Of a stretch of 64,000 bases of DNA, positions 34,072 to 42,908 are shown piece by piece. The position numbers were made by a program, and so were the translations under genes. Under the pieces are notes generated by a model. That model searched no databases, was not told the DNA's origin, and was given only the letters and a program-made list of their open reading frames with translations. The stretch spans positions 1 to 64,000 of the forward strand of contig QFZU02000013.1 of assembly GCA_003260025.2 (NCBI GenBank). The letters are read 5' to 3'. Positions within the stretch are counted from its first letter, which is position 1. Every line of letters starts with the position of its first letter. The DNA comes from Microbispora triticiradicis. GTDB taxonomy: Bacteria; Actinomycetota; Actinomycetes; Streptosporangiales; Streptosporangiaceae.

Positions 34072-35016
34072 GTGGCGCTGAGTGTCACCGACCTCCGGGT
34101 CTACTACCAGACGCTGCGCGGCGAGGTGAAGGCGCTCGACGGCGTCACGTTCTCCGTCGCGGACGGCGAGATCATGGGCCTGGCCGGGGAGTCGGGCTCG
34201 GGCAAGTCCACGCTCGCCAAAAGCCTGATCCGGCTGGACGGCCGCATGCGCCACGCCGGCGGCACGGTCGAGCTGGACGGCAGGACGCTGCCGATCGCCG
34301 ACGACCGGGCGATGGACGAGTTCCGCTTCCGGGAGGTGTCGCTCATCCCGCAGTACTCGATGAGCGCGCTCAACCCGACCAGGAAGATCGGGAAGATGGT
34401 CGGCGAGCTGCTGGCGGCGCGGGGCGTGCCCGGCGGCACCGCCGAGCTGGAGCGCCGGCTGGAGCTGGTCGGCCTGTCGAAGGACGTGCTCGGGCGCTAC
34501 CCGATCGAGCTGTCCGGCGGCATGAAGCAGCGGGTGGTCATGGTGGTCTCCACGCTGCTGAACCCCTCGCTGCTGATCGCCGACGAGGTCACCTCCGCGC
34601 TCGACGTGTCGAGCCAGAAGGCCGTGGCCACCACGCTGCTCGGGTTCCGCGACCACGGGCTGGTGACCAGCATGATGGTCGTCACCCACGACATCTCGCT
34701 CGTGTACCAGATCGCCGACACGATCCTCGTGATGTACGCGGGGCGGCTGGCCGAGAAGGCCCCGGCCGAGGTGCTCGTCACCGCGCCGAGGCATCCGTAC
34801 ACCAGGCAGCTCGTCTCCGCGCTGCCGGAGGTGGGGGTGCGCTACGAGGACCGGCGGCTGGCCGGGATCCCCGGCAACCCGCCGTCCCTGCTGAACCCGC
34901 CCGGGGGATGCCGGTTCCGGGACCGCTGCCCGGTGGCGTTCGAGCAGTGCGCCGAGCAGCCGCCGTTCGCGGAGGTGGCCCCCGGCCACCTCGTCGCCTG
35001 CTGGAAGGCCGAGTGA
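34072..35016 (+). CDS. Oligosaccharide/peptide ABC transporter ATP-binding protein (DppD type)
   Basis: A 314-residue ATPase from GTG 34072, 1 nt after the permease stop. Walker A GESGSGKST is at 39-47, the Q-loop in VSLIPQYSMSALNPTRKIG, signature LSGGMKQRVVMV, Walker B LLIADEVTSALD, switch His in VVTHDISLV. The C-terminal oligopeptide extension carries four cysteines (GGCRFRDRCPVAFEQCAEQPPFAEVAPGHLVACW), typical of the Fe-S-like cluster region of DppD/DppF. Confidence 0.94.
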   Translation: MALSVTDLRVYYQTLRGEVKALDGVTFSVADGEIMGLAGESGSGKSTLAKSLIRLDGRMRHAGGTVELDGRTLPIADDRAMDEFRFREVSLIPQYSMSALNPTRKIGKMVGELLAARGVPGGTAELERRLELVGLSKDVLGRYPIELSGGMKQRVVMVVSTLLNPSLLIADEVTSALDVSSQKAVATTLLGFRDHGLVTSMMVVTHDISLVYQIADTILVMYAGRLAEKAPAEVLVTAPRHPYTRQLVSALPEVGVRYEDRRLAGIPGNPPSLLNPPGGCRFRDRCPVAFEQCAEQPPFAEVAPGHLVACWKAE

Positions 35017-35985
35017 ATGCTGAAACTGGATGGCGTCTCCAAGGTCTACCGCGTCGGCGCGTTCGGCGGGCGCGCGCTGACGGCCGTCTCCGGCGTCGGC
35101 TTCGAGGTCGGGGAGGGAGAGGTGGTCTCGCTCATCGGCGAGAGCGGCAGCGGCAAGAGCACGATCGGCCGGATGGTCCTGCGCCTCACCCAGGTCAGCG
35201 GCGGCACGATCACCCTGGACGGCCGGGACATCTCCTCGATCAGGGACCGCAAGGAGTACTACCGGCAGGTGCAGGGCGTCTTCCAGGACCCCTTCAGCTG
35301 CTTCAACCCCATCTTCCGGGCCGACCGGGTCTTCGCCTTGATCAAGGAGCAGTACTTCCCCGGGGTGGGCGCCCGTGAGTGGCGGGGGCGCGTGGAGGAC
35401 GCGCTGGAGAGCGTGCGGCTCGATCCCGGCAACGTCCTCGGCAAGTATCCCCACCAGCTCAGCGGAGGCCAGCTCCAGCGCATGCTGATCGCCCGGGCCG
35501 TGCTGCTCGACATCCGGCTGCTGGTCGCCGACGAGATCATCAGCATGCTCGACGCGTCCACCCGGATCGACGTGCTCAACCTGCTCGCCGACCTGCGGGC
35601 GCGGGGCCTCGGCATCCTGTTCGTCACGCACGACCTGTCGCTCGGCAACTACGTCAGCGACCGGACCGTGGTGCTGCGGGACGGGAGGATCGCCGAGATG
35701 GGCCCGACCCCCCTCGTGTTCGGCGACCCGAGGCATCCGTACACGCGATCGCTGCTGGCCGCGGTCCCGCGCCTGCACACCAAGTGGACGGATGCCCCAG
35801 TAGATGGCACAGCAGACGGCACGGCGGAGGAGCGGGCGGAGGACCTGCCGTGCGCGTATCACGAGGCGGCGCAGGGGAGCCGGACCCGTCCCGGGCTGGC
35901 CGAGGTGGCGGACGGGCACTTCGTGGCCTGCTCCGGCTGCGCGGGAGCCGCGCCTGAGGAGAAGAAGATGAAGGAGAGAGCGTGA
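35017..35985 (+). CDS. Oligosaccharide/peptide ABC transporter ATP-binding protein (DppF type)
   Basis: A 322-residue ATPase that starts directly after the preceding stop. Walker A GESGSGKST at 41-49, GVFQDPFSCFNP as the Q-loop, signature LSGGQLQRMLIARAVL, Walker B LLVADEIISMLDAS (an Asp-Glu pair followed by a short D-loop), His in FVTHDLSLG. The C-terminus ends FVACSGCAGAAPEEKKMKERA. The last 4 nt overlap the beta-mannosidase start, tying sugar breakdown to uptake. Confidence 0.93.
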   Translation: MLKLDGVSKVYRVGAFGGRALTAVSGVGFEVGEGEVVSLIGESGSGKSTIGRMVLRLTQVSGGTITLDGRDISSIRDRKEYYRQVQGVFQDPFSCFNPIFRADRVFALIKEQYFPGVGAREWRGRVEDALESVRLDPGNVLGKYPHQLSGGQLQRMLIARAVLLDIRLLVADEIISMLDASTRIDVLNLLADLRARGLGILFVTHDLSLGNYVSDRTVVLRDGRIAEMGPTPLVFGDPRHPYTRSLLAAVPRLHTKWTDAPVDGTADGTAEERAEDLPCAYHEAAQGSRTRPGLAEVADGHFVACSGCAGAAPEEKKMKERA

Positions 35986-38390
35986 GCTCGTACCGTCCCC
36001 TGCACGACGGGTGGACCGTCACCGCCGTGTCGTCGACCGGGCAGCTCCGGCCCGTGGTCGCGGGGCTGCCCGCGTCCGTTCCCGGCTGTGTCCACACCGA
36101 TCTCCTCGCCGCCGGGCTGATCGAGGACCCCTACCTGGACGACAACGAGGAGGGGCTCACCTGGATCGGCCGTACGGCGTGGGCCTACGAGACCACCTTC
36201 ACCTGGGAGCCGGGGGAGGACGACACCGGCGACGACCGGGCCGACCTGGTCTGCGCCGGGCTCGACACGGTCGCCACGCTCGTGCTCAACGGCGTCGAGA
36301 TCGGCCGGACGGCCAACATGCACCGGTCGTACCGCTTCCCGGTGCGGCACCTGCTGCAGGCGGGCGACAACACGCTGCGGATCCTGTTCGACCCGCCGTA
36401 CGGGTACGCGGAGGCGCAGAAGGCGGCGCTCGGCGACCGGCCCGGCGCGTACGACGAGCCGTACCAGTTCATCCGCAAGATGGCCTGCAATTTCGGCTGG
36501 GACTGGGGACCGACGCTGGTCACCGCCGGGATCTGGCGGCCCATCGGCATCGAGACCTGGAGCACCGCCCGCCTGGCCGAGGTGCGTCCCCTGGTGTCCG
36601 GGGACGGCACCGTCGAGGTGCACGTGACGGTCGAGCGCGCCGCCGAGCGCCCGCTCACCCTCACGGCCACGGCGGCGGGTGTGACGGAGAGTGTGACCGT
36701 CGCGGCCGGGGCGCGCCGGTCCGTCGTCACGCTGACCGTGCCGGACCCCGACCTCTGGTGGCCGCGCGGGTACGGCGAGCAGCCGCTCTACGACCTCGTC
36801 GTCCGCCTGGAGGACGGCGAACGGGAGCACGAGTGGAGGGGCCGGATCGGATTCCGGTCGGTCGAGCTCGACCGCACCGGCGACGCGTTCACGGTCGTGG
36901 TCAACGGCGTGCCGGTCTTCGTGAAGGGGTTCAACTGGATCCCCGACGACTGCTTCCCCAGCCGGATCACCCGTGACCGCCTGGCCGAGCGGTTCGCCCA
37001 GGCGGCCGGAGCGGGCGCCAACTGCCTGCGGGTGTGGGGCGGCGGGATGTACGAGAGCGACGACTTCTACGACCTCGCCGACGAGATGGGCCTGCTGGTC
37101 TGGCAGGACTTCCCGTTCGCCTGCGCGGCCTACCCCGAGGAGGGGCCGTTCGTGGCGGAGGTCGAGGCCGAGGCCCGGGAGCACGTCGCCCGCCTGACCC
37201 GCCATCCGAGCCTCGTGCTGTGGTGCGGCAACAACGAGAACATCGAGGGCCACGCCGACTGGGGATGGCAGGAGAACCTGGAGGGCCGCGGCTGGGGCGG
37301 CGGCTTCTACTACGACCTGCTGCCCCGGATCGTCGCGGAGCTCGACCCGGCCCGGCCGTACTGGCCGGGCAGCCCCTACTCCGGCTCCCCCGACCTGCCG
37401 CCCAACGACCCGTCCCGGGGCACCGTCCACATCTGGACCGTCTGGAACACCCACGACTACCGCCACTACGCGACCTACACGCCGAGGTTCGTGGCCGAGT
37501 TCGGCTTCCAGGGCCCGCCGGCGTACGCCACGCTGCGCGCCGCGGTCTCCGACGACCCGCTGACGCCGTCGTCCCCGGGGGTCGCGCACCACCAGAAGGC
37601 CGTCGACGGCGGCCTCAAGCTGCTGCGCGGCCTCGGCGAGCACCTGCCCCGGCCGGACGGCTTCGACGACTGGCACTACTACACCCAGCTCAACCAGGCC
37701 AGGGCGATGGCGTTCGGGATCGAGCGGTTCCGGGCGCTCGCGCCGTACTGCATGGGCACGATCGTGTGGCAGCTCAACGACTGCTGGCCGGTCACCTCCT
37801 GGGCCGCCGTGGACGGCGGCGGGCGGCGCAAGCCGCTGTGGTACGCGCTGCGCCGGGCCTTCGCCGACCGGCTGCTCACCTTCCAGGGCGACGCGCTGGC
37901 GGTGGTGAACGACGCCTGCGAGGCGTGGTCGGGTGAGCTCGCCGTCGAACGGCTCAGCCTGGCGGGCGAGATCCTGGCCAAGGAGCGCTTCGACGTGTCG
38001 GTCCCGGCGCGCGGCACGGCGTCCGTGGACCTGCCCGAGGCGGTGGCGCGGGCCGGGAACCCGGCGGGGGAGGTGCTGGTGGCGACCCTCGGCGACGCCC
38101 GCAGGCTGTGGTTCCCGCGCGAGGACCCGGCGATGGACTATCCCCCGGCCGAGATGGACACGGTGGTCGAGGAGACCGAGGACGGCCTGCGGGTGACCGT
38201 GACCGCGCGGACGCTGGTGCGCGAGCTCGCGATCTTCCCCGACCGGCTCGATCCCCGGGCGACGGTGGACGACCAGCTCGTCACGCTGCTGCCGGGCGAG
38301 ACGGCGGTCTTCCACGTCACCGGCGGCCGTCCCGACCCCGGCGCGCTGGTCCGGCACCCGGTGCTCCGGTGCGTCAACGAATCCCGTTAG
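35982..38390 (+). CDS. GH2 family beta-mannosidase
   Basis: An 802-residue cytoplasmic glycosidase without a signal peptide. The N-terminal jelly-roll domain begins LHDGWTVTAVSSTG...VPGCVHTDLLAAGLIEDPYLDDNEEGLTWIGRTAWAYETTF, the Ig-like and TIM-barrel domains follow. The acid/base is Glu419 in WCGNNENIEG and the nucleophile Glu506 in FVAEFGFQGPP, as in retaining GH2 beta-mannosidases. LPNDP-type, WGGGMYESDDFYDLADEMGLLVWQDFPFACAAYP and WQLNDCWPVTSWAAVD are further hallmarks. It should release mannose from imported beta-mannosides. Confidence 0.95.
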   Translation: MSSYRPLHDGWTVTAVSSTGQLRPVVAGLPASVPGCVHTDLLAAGLIEDPYLDDNEEGLTWIGRTAWAYETTFTWEPGEDDTGDDRADLVCAGLDTVATLVLNGVEIGRTANMHRSYRFPVRHLLQAGDNTLRILFDPPYGYAEAQKAALGDRPGAYDEPYQFIRKMACNFGWDWGPTLVTAGIWRPIGIETWSTARLAEVRPLVSGDGTVEVHVTVERAAERPLTLTATAAGVTESVTVAAGARRSVVTLTVPDPDLWWPRGYGEQPLYDLVVRLEDGEREHEWRGRIGFRSVELDRTGDAFTVVVNGVPVFVKGFNWIPDDCFPSRITRDRLAERFAQAAGAGANCLRVWGGGMYESDDFYDLADEMGLLVWQDFPFACAAYPEEGPFVAEVEAEAREHVARLTRHPSLVLWCGNNENIEGHADWGWQENLEGRGWGGGFYYDLLPRIVAELDPARPYWPGSPYSGSPDLPPNDPSRGTVHIWTVWNTHDYRHYATYTPRFVAEFGFQGPPAYATLRAAVSDDPLTPSSPGVAHHQKAVDGGLKLLRGLGEHLPRPDGFDDWHYYTQLNQARAMAFGIERFRALAPYCMGTIVWQLNDCWPVTSWAAVDGGGRRKPLWYALRRAFADRLLTFQGDALAVVNDACEAWSGELAVERLSLAGEILAKERFDVSVPARGTASVDLPEAVARAGNPAGEVLVATLGDARRLWFPREDPAMDYPPAEMDTVVEETEDGLRVTVTARTLVRELAIFPDRLDPRATVDDQLVTLLPGETAVFHVTGGRPDPGALVRHPVLRCVNESR

Positions 38391-38437
38391 TCTCGGACCG
38401 CGCTCGCTCTTCCCCCGCCGCATGCGAGAGGACGCAC

Positions 38438-39580
38438 GTGGACCTGCTCACCAACCCCATCAAGGACTACCCCTGGGGTTCCAGGACGGCCATCGCCGCC
38501 CTCACCGGCCGCACTGCCGCCGGACCCGAGGCGGAGATGTGGCTCGGCGCCCACCCCGCCGCTCCCTCCCGGCTGACCAGGGACGGGGCCGAGACGACGC
38601 TCACCGACGTGATCGCCGCGGACCCGGCCGGGACGCTCGGCGAGACGGTCGCGGAGCGGTTCGGCGGGCGGCTGCCGTACCTGCTGAAGCTGATCGCGGT
38701 GGAGCGGCCGCTGTCGCTGCAGGTGCATCCGGACGCCGAGCAGGCCGCGGCCGGCCACGCGCGGGGCGACGCGAACTACACCGACCCGTGGCACAAGCCC
38801 GAGCTGGTCTGCGCGCTCACGCCGTTCACCGGGCTGGCCGGGTTCCGGCCGGCCGAGCAGTCGGCGATGCTGATCGACCGGCTGCACGTCGAGCCGCTGC
38901 GGCCGGTGGTGCGGGCTCTGGGTGACGGCGACGTGCTCGGCGCGCTGCGCACGCTGCTGGAGTGGCCGGGCTCCCGCCGGAAGCTGGTCGAGTCGGTGGT
39001 GTGGGCGGCCTCGTCGGTCCACGCGCCCGACTACGCGCTCGTGACGCGGCTGGCCCGGCGGTATCCGGAGGACCCGGCCGTGCTGGCGCCGCTGCTGATG
39101 CGGCGGCACACGCTGGCCCCCGGGGAGGCGTTGTTCCTCGGGGCCGGGGTGCCGCACTGCTATCTCGACGGTTTCGCCGTGGAGGTCATGGCGTGCTCCG
39201 ACAACGTGCTGCGGGCGGGCCTCACCGGCAAGCACATCGACGTGGAGGAACTGCTGCGGATCACCGACCCCGTGGCGCAGCCCGTGGTGGTGGAACCGGA
39301 CGACGGCGCGTACGTGCCGCCGGTGCCGGAGTTCCTGCTCCGCAGGGTGGCGCCCGGCGCGGCCGGAGCGCTCGTCGACGCGGCGCCCCGGATCGTGCTG
39401 TGCGTCGAAGGCGTCGTGAACGTGGGGACGACCGGGGGTGCCACCGGGGGCGCCACTGGGGGTGGCGAGGTCAAGCTGCGTCCCGGGGAGTCCGTCTTCG
39501 TCCCCGCCTCCGAGGGACGGGTGCACATCGGCGGGGACGGCGTGGCCTTCTGCGCCGAGCCGCACATGTCTCTCACTTAG
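38438..39580 (+). CDS. manA: Mannose-6-phosphate isomerase, class I
   Basis: A 380-residue zinc enzyme that converts mannose-6-phosphate to fructose-6-phosphate. GTG 38438 follows GAGAGGA and gives the canonical VDLLTNPIKDYPWGSRTAI. Signatures include LPYLLKLIAVERPLSLQVHPD (zinc ligands Q-H), DPWHKPELVCALTPFTGLAGF (His and Glu ligands), and GVPHCYLDGFAVEVMACSDNVLRAGLTGKH. A 12-nt repeat inserts the low-complexity TGGATGGATGGG near residue 335. The gap of 47 nt after the mannosidase is small enough for cotranscription; a kinase for mannose is not in the window. Confidence 0.95.
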   Translation: MDLLTNPIKDYPWGSRTAIAALTGRTAAGPEAEMWLGAHPAAPSRLTRDGAETTLTDVIAADPAGTLGETVAERFGGRLPYLLKLIAVERPLSLQVHPDAEQAAAGHARGDANYTDPWHKPELVCALTPFTGLAGFRPAEQSAMLIDRLHVEPLRPVVRALGDGDVLGALRTLLEWPGSRRKLVESVVWAASSVHAPDYALVTRLARRYPEDPAVLAPLLMRRHTLAPGEALFLGAGVPHCYLDGFAVEVMACSDNVLRAGLTGKHIDVEELLRITDPVAQPVVVEPDDGAYVPPVPEFLLRRVAPGAAGALVDAAPRIVLCVEGVVNVGTTGGATGGATGGGEVKLRPGESVFVPASEGRVHIGGDGVAFCAEPHMSLT

Positions 39581-39631
39581 CGTGATGTTTGTCCTACGAA
39601 CCGTGAAGTGATCGCATCCGGCGGGTAGGAG

Positions 39632-39663
39632 CCCCTCATCGTCAAGCGCGGCCCGATGAGGGG
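39632..39663 (+). promoter_or_regulatory. hairpin that encloses the ribosome binding site of the deacetylase
   Basis: CCCCTCATCG (39632-39641) pairs perfectly with CGATGAGGGG (39654-39663) around a 12-nt loop. The 3' arm contains the Shine-Dalgarno GAGGGGG, 4 nt before ATG 39669, so folding would hide it. Confidence 0.65.
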
Positions 39664-39668
39664 GATCC

Positions 39669-40739
39669 ATGGGGCGCTTCAGGATTGCCGGCGTCGTCGC
39701 GGCGCTGGTGGGTGTGGCCGGGGCCTCCGCCACGCTCTCCGGCTGCGCGGCCGGCGGCGGCAAACACGCCACGCAGGCGGGCCAGGCCGGTCACCAGCGG
39801 AACAAGGTGGCCAACGAGGCGGCGCTGCGCAAGTCCGAGATGGCCGCAGCCGCCCAGGTGAAGGCCAACGAGCTGGGACAGATCCCGGTGATCATGTATC
39901 ACCGGATCGTGCAGAACCCGCCGCCCGGCGACGACCGCAGCCCGAAGGACTTCCGGGACGAGCTGGAGCGGCTGGCGGCCGAGGACTACGTGCCGATCAC
40001 CGCGGCCGAGTACGTCACCGGAAAGATCGACATACCGGCGGGCAAGCACCCGGTGGTGCTGACGTTCGACGACTCCTCGCCCGCCCAGCTCACGCTCGAC
40101 GGCATGGGCAATCCGGCGCCGGACTGCGCGATCGGCATCCTCATGGACGTCGCGAAGAAGCACCCGGGCTTCCGGCCGGTGGCGACCATGTACGTGATCA
40201 AGGACCTGTTCGGCAAGGCCCGCCCGGAGGAGCAGATCCAGGTCCTGCAGTGGCTCAAGGACCACAACTTCGACATCGGCAACCACACCCGCGATCACCT
40301 CAACCTGCTCGGCAAGCCGAAGGACGAGGTGGAGAAGCAGATCGTGGCGGGGCAGACGCTGATCACGTCGCTCATCAAGACGCCGCCGGTCACGCTCGCC
40401 CTGCCGTACGGCAACCAGCCGCACGAGAAGAAGTGGGCGCTGCAGGGGGCGTCCGGCGGAGTGCGCTACGACTACAAGGGCGTGTTCCTGGCCGGGTACA
40501 CCCCCGCGCCGTCGCCGTTCACCAAGGACTTCGACCCTCTCAGCATCCCGCGGATCAGGTCGAAGGAGAACAAGGTCGGCGACTGCAAGAAGTTCTGCTC
40601 GATGGCCTGGCTCGACTGGCTGAAGGCCAACCCCACCGACCGGTACACCTCGGACGGCAACGCGAAGACCGTGGCCTTCCCGAAGTTCAAGGCGGCGTTC
40701 GTGGCACCGGCTTTCAAGACCAGTGTGCTGCCGTACTGA
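39669..40739 (+). CDS. Polysaccharide deacetylase-family lipoprotein
   Basis: A 356-residue lipoprotein: lipobox LSGC with Cys26 after a hydrophobic segment. The NodB-like domain begins IPVIMYHRIV and contains VVLTFDDSSPAQ (the metal Asp pair), DIGNHTRDHLNLLGK (the two metal histidines), and LALPYG in place of the usual RPPYG. An insertion after TFDDSS is longer than in classical NodB. It probably removes N-acetyl groups from cell wall or other glycans at the membrane surface. Its translation may be controlled by a hairpin over the ribosome binding site. Confidence 0.88.
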   Translation: MGRFRIAGVVAALVGVAGASATLSGCAAGGGKHATQAGQAGHQRNKVANEAALRKSEMAAAAQVKANELGQIPVIMYHRIVQNPPPGDDRSPKDFRDELERLAAEDYVPITAAEYVTGKIDIPAGKHPVVLTFDDSSPAQLTLDGMGNPAPDCAIGILMDVAKKHPGFRPVATMYVIKDLFGKARPEEQIQVLQWLKDHNFDIGNHTRDHLNLLGKPKDEVEKQIVAGQTLITSLIKTPPVTLALPYGNQPHEKKWALQGASGGVRYDYKGVFLAGYTPAPSPFTKDFDPLSIPRIRSKENKVGDCKKFCSMAWLDWLKANPTDRYTSDGNAKTVAFPKFKAAFVAPAFKTSVLPY

Positions 40740-40787
40740 GCGGGATGAACGGGTTGCACGGGCGGACGACCGTGTCCCGGGGGCGGC

Positions 40788-40799
40788 TACCCTGCCAGC
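40788..40799 (+). promoter_or_regulatory. leaderless promoter of the CPBP protease gene
   Basis: TACCCT (40788-40793) then 6 nt, then ATG 40800; no Shine-Dalgarno sequence. Confidence 0.55.
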
Positions 40800-41639
40800 A
40801 TGGAGGACGTTCCCGGACGGCCGGTCGCCGCCGTGCCCGATGAGCAGGGGCCCGCTGAGCAGGTGCCCGCCGAGCAGGACGGCCTGCGTGGTCTCACCCC
40901 GCGGCTGATCGGCCCGGAGATCGTCGCGGTCTTCGCGGTGTCGCTCGGCGCCAGCGCGCTGCTGTCGCTCATCCGCCTGGTCGGCGCGCTGACCGCGCCG
41001 AAGGAACTGGGCGACCAGCACGCCGTGCTCGTCGGCTCGCTGGCCCCCGGCCGTCCGTGGCTGGACCTCACGCTGCACCTCGCGGGGATCGCGGTGAACG
41101 TGGCCCCGGTGGGGCTCGTCGCGTACCTGCTGGCGCGGTCGGGCGAGTCGATGCGGACGATCGGGGCCGACTGGCGGGAGCCGGGCCGCGACACGCTGCG
41201 CGGCGCCGCGCTGGCGGCCGTGATCGGCGGCACGGGGCTGGTGTTCTACCTGTTCGCCTTCAGGTCCGGGATCAACCTCAACGTCGTCCCGGACAGCCTG
41301 CCGGACGCCTGGTGGCGGGTTCCCGTCCTGATCGCCGAGGCCGCCCAGAACGGTGTGCTGGAGGAGGTGCTGGTCAGCGGGTATCTGCTGCACCGGCTGC
41401 GGCAGCGCGGCTGGTCGCCGTGGCGGTCGGTGGGCGCGTCGGCCGTCCTGCGCGGCTCCTACCACCTCTACCAGGGCTTCGGCGGCTTCGTCGGCAACAT
41501 CGCGATGGGCGTGGTCTTCGGCCGGCTGTACCAGCGCTGGGGGCGCACGATGCCGCTGATCGTCGCGCACACGGTGATCGACGTGGTCGCCTTCGTCGGG
41601 TACGGCCTGCTGCGCGGCCGCGTCTCCTGGCTGCCCTGA
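40800..41639 (+). CDS. CPBP family intramembrane metalloprotease
   Basis: A 279-residue multi-pass membrane protein with about seven helices after a 35-residue cytoplasmic tail. The three CPBP motifs are visible: EEVLVSGYLLHRLRQRG (the EExxxR-like Glu pair, with Ser-Gly-Tyr in place of the usual Arg), SYHLYQGFGGFVGN (His), and MPLIVAHTVIDVVAFVG (His and Asp). The substitution in motif 1 leaves the catalytic glutamates. Substrates are unknown; bacterial CPBP proteins are linked to immunity to bacteriocins and prenylated peptides in some hosts. Confidence 0.88.
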   Translation: MEDVPGRPVAAVPDEQGPAEQVPAEQDGLRGLTPRLIGPEIVAVFAVSLGASALLSLIRLVGALTAPKELGDQHAVLVGSLAPGRPWLDLTLHLAGIAVNVAPVGLVAYLLARSGESMRTIGADWREPGRDTLRGAALAAVIGGTGLVFYLFAFRSGINLNVVPDSLPDAWWRVPVLIAEAAQNGVLEEVLVSGYLLHRLRQRGWSPWRSVGASAVLRGSYHLYQGFGGFVGNIAMGVVFGRLYQRWGRTMPLIVAHTVIDVVAFVGYGLLRGRVSWLP

Positions 41640-42161
41640 GCTGCCTTTCGTCCGCTGTCCGATCGGGTGGCTAATCGGGCCGAATGCGTTCTGTATGGCG
41701 CGCCTGATTGCTTTGGGCCCGATCCCGGTGCATCGTTGACGCGCCGCCGCACGTCTGGATCCCCCCGGGCAAACCGGCCTGTCCTGGCCGCATCTTCTTT
41801 CGGGGACTTCGCATTGAGACGTTCAACGGCTGACATCACATATCCGACATCTAGTTCATGTCGCGCTACGCGCCGGCCGGGCGGCCTGACCCGGCCGCCC
41901 GGCCGCGTACGTCCCGTCCACCCACCGCGGCGGCGCCGGCTCCGCGCGCACGGCGCTCCCTGCGGCGGTCCGTCCGGCAGCGTGTCCGGCAGGGCGTCCG
42001 GGCCTGTGACGGGCAGCGCCCCCGCCGCGCGTCCCGCTGTCCGCCCTGCCGGCCGTCCCTGCCGGGCACTCAGGCGTACGGGACCGCGGCCGGCGCGGAC
42101 GCCGGCGCGGCGGACCACGCGGGTCTTATTACCACCGGTGCCGAGGCCGCGGTCGGACCCG
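41640..42161. other. 522-bp region between convergent genes
   Basis: No supported gene. It begins with sequence less GC-rich than its surroundings (about 41670-41860) and contains a strong hairpin at 41875-41904, then Arg/Pro-coding GC-rich sequence. An ORF from ATG 41858 has no ribosome binding site and no recognisable content. Confidence 0.6.
41875..41904. terminator. 12-bp hairpin between convergent genes
   Basis: GGCCGGGCGGCC (41875-41886) pairs perfectly with GGCCGCCCGGCC (41893-41904) around TGACCC. No T-tract on either strand; likely a bidirectional terminator or an RNA structure. Confidence 0.55.
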
Positions 42162-42878
42162 TTAGGCGAGGCAGCGCAGTGAGCTGCGGACGCGGGGGTC
42201 GAGCAGGTGGTCGGCGGGCAGGCGGCCGACCGTCGCCTCCACGAACTCCTCGGGGCAGAGATCGGCGGTGAGGCCGTCCACCTGCACCTCGATCCGGCCG
42301 CAGACGGGTACGACCTGCGCCTTCGACCCGCGCTCCGCCAGCGCGAACAGGCCGACGGGGACCCGCCAGCCGAGGCGGTCCCCGGCCTCGTCCGGCGTCA
42401 CCGGCGCCCCCACGTCGTCGGCGTGCGTGGCGTACTCCGAGTCGTAGTGGAAGGTCTGCAGGCCCACCGGGTACGGCCCGGCCGACGTGTGCAGGGTGCC
42501 GTCGCGGCCCAGGGCCCGCATCCGCCGGCGCGTCTCCGCGTTCTTCGTCCGCCACTCGTCGAGCACCTGCTCCACCGGCAGCCCGCGGCGCCTGCGCACG
42601 CACCATTCGTTGAAACCGTCGAAGCCGCCGCGCACGCCCTCGTGTTCGAGCATCTCGAAGAACCCGTCGATGTCGTCGTCTAGGCACGCGTGGTTGTACA
42701 GCTCCTCACCCGCAAGGTGGGCCAGCACGTCGCGGGTCGTCCAGCCCTCGCATCTGGACGGGCGGTTCCAGCCGTCGTCGTCGAGCGAGGAGAAGTAGCC
42801 GTCGAGCCGGGCGGCCTCGGTGTCGAAGATGTCGAAGGGGTCGAGCCCCGTCAGTTCGTCCCGTGCTGAGGTCGTCAT
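42162..42878 (-). CDS. Maleylpyruvate isomerase N-terminal (DinB-like) domain protein
   Basis: A 238-residue protein. The N-terminal MDMPI_N domain is clear: FDTEAARLDGYFSSLDDDGWNRPSRCEGWTTRDVLAHLAGEELYNHACLD, where the W..PSRCEGWTxRDVLAHL motif provides a metal-binding His; FHYDSEYATHADDVGAP supplies the second metal-binding segment and WRVPVGLFALAERG follows. Members use mycothiol as cofactor or are zinc-dependent thiol transferases in actinomycetes. The exact substrate is not known. It lies 30 nt downstream of an ABC exporter gene on the same strand but may be separate. Confidence 0.85.
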   Translation of the reverse strand: MTTSARDELTGLDPFDIFDTEAARLDGYFSSLDDDGWNRPSRCEGWTTRDVLAHLAGEELYNHACLDDDIDGFFEMLEHEGVRGGFDGFNEWCVRRRRGLPVEQVLDEWRTKNAETRRRMRALGRDGTLHTSAGPYPVGLQTFHYDSEYATHADDVGAPVTPDEAGDRLGWRVPVGLFALAERGSKAQVVPVCGRIEVQVDGLTADLCPEEFVEATVGRLPADHLLDPRVRSSLRCLA

Positions 42879-42908
42879 GGGGAAGCCGTACCCGGCACTC
42901 GCCCGGCA

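Noticed and set aside
39428..39470. Frameshift in manA at the GGTGCCACC repeats
   Set aside because: The 12-nt units are in frame and the C-terminal motif VKLRPGESVFVP continues, so it is an insertion and not a break.
41858..42271. ORF from ATG 41858 after CTAGT
   Set aside because: Arg/Pro/Ala-rich, no Shine-Dalgarno, overlaps a strong hairpin and the neighbouring gene.
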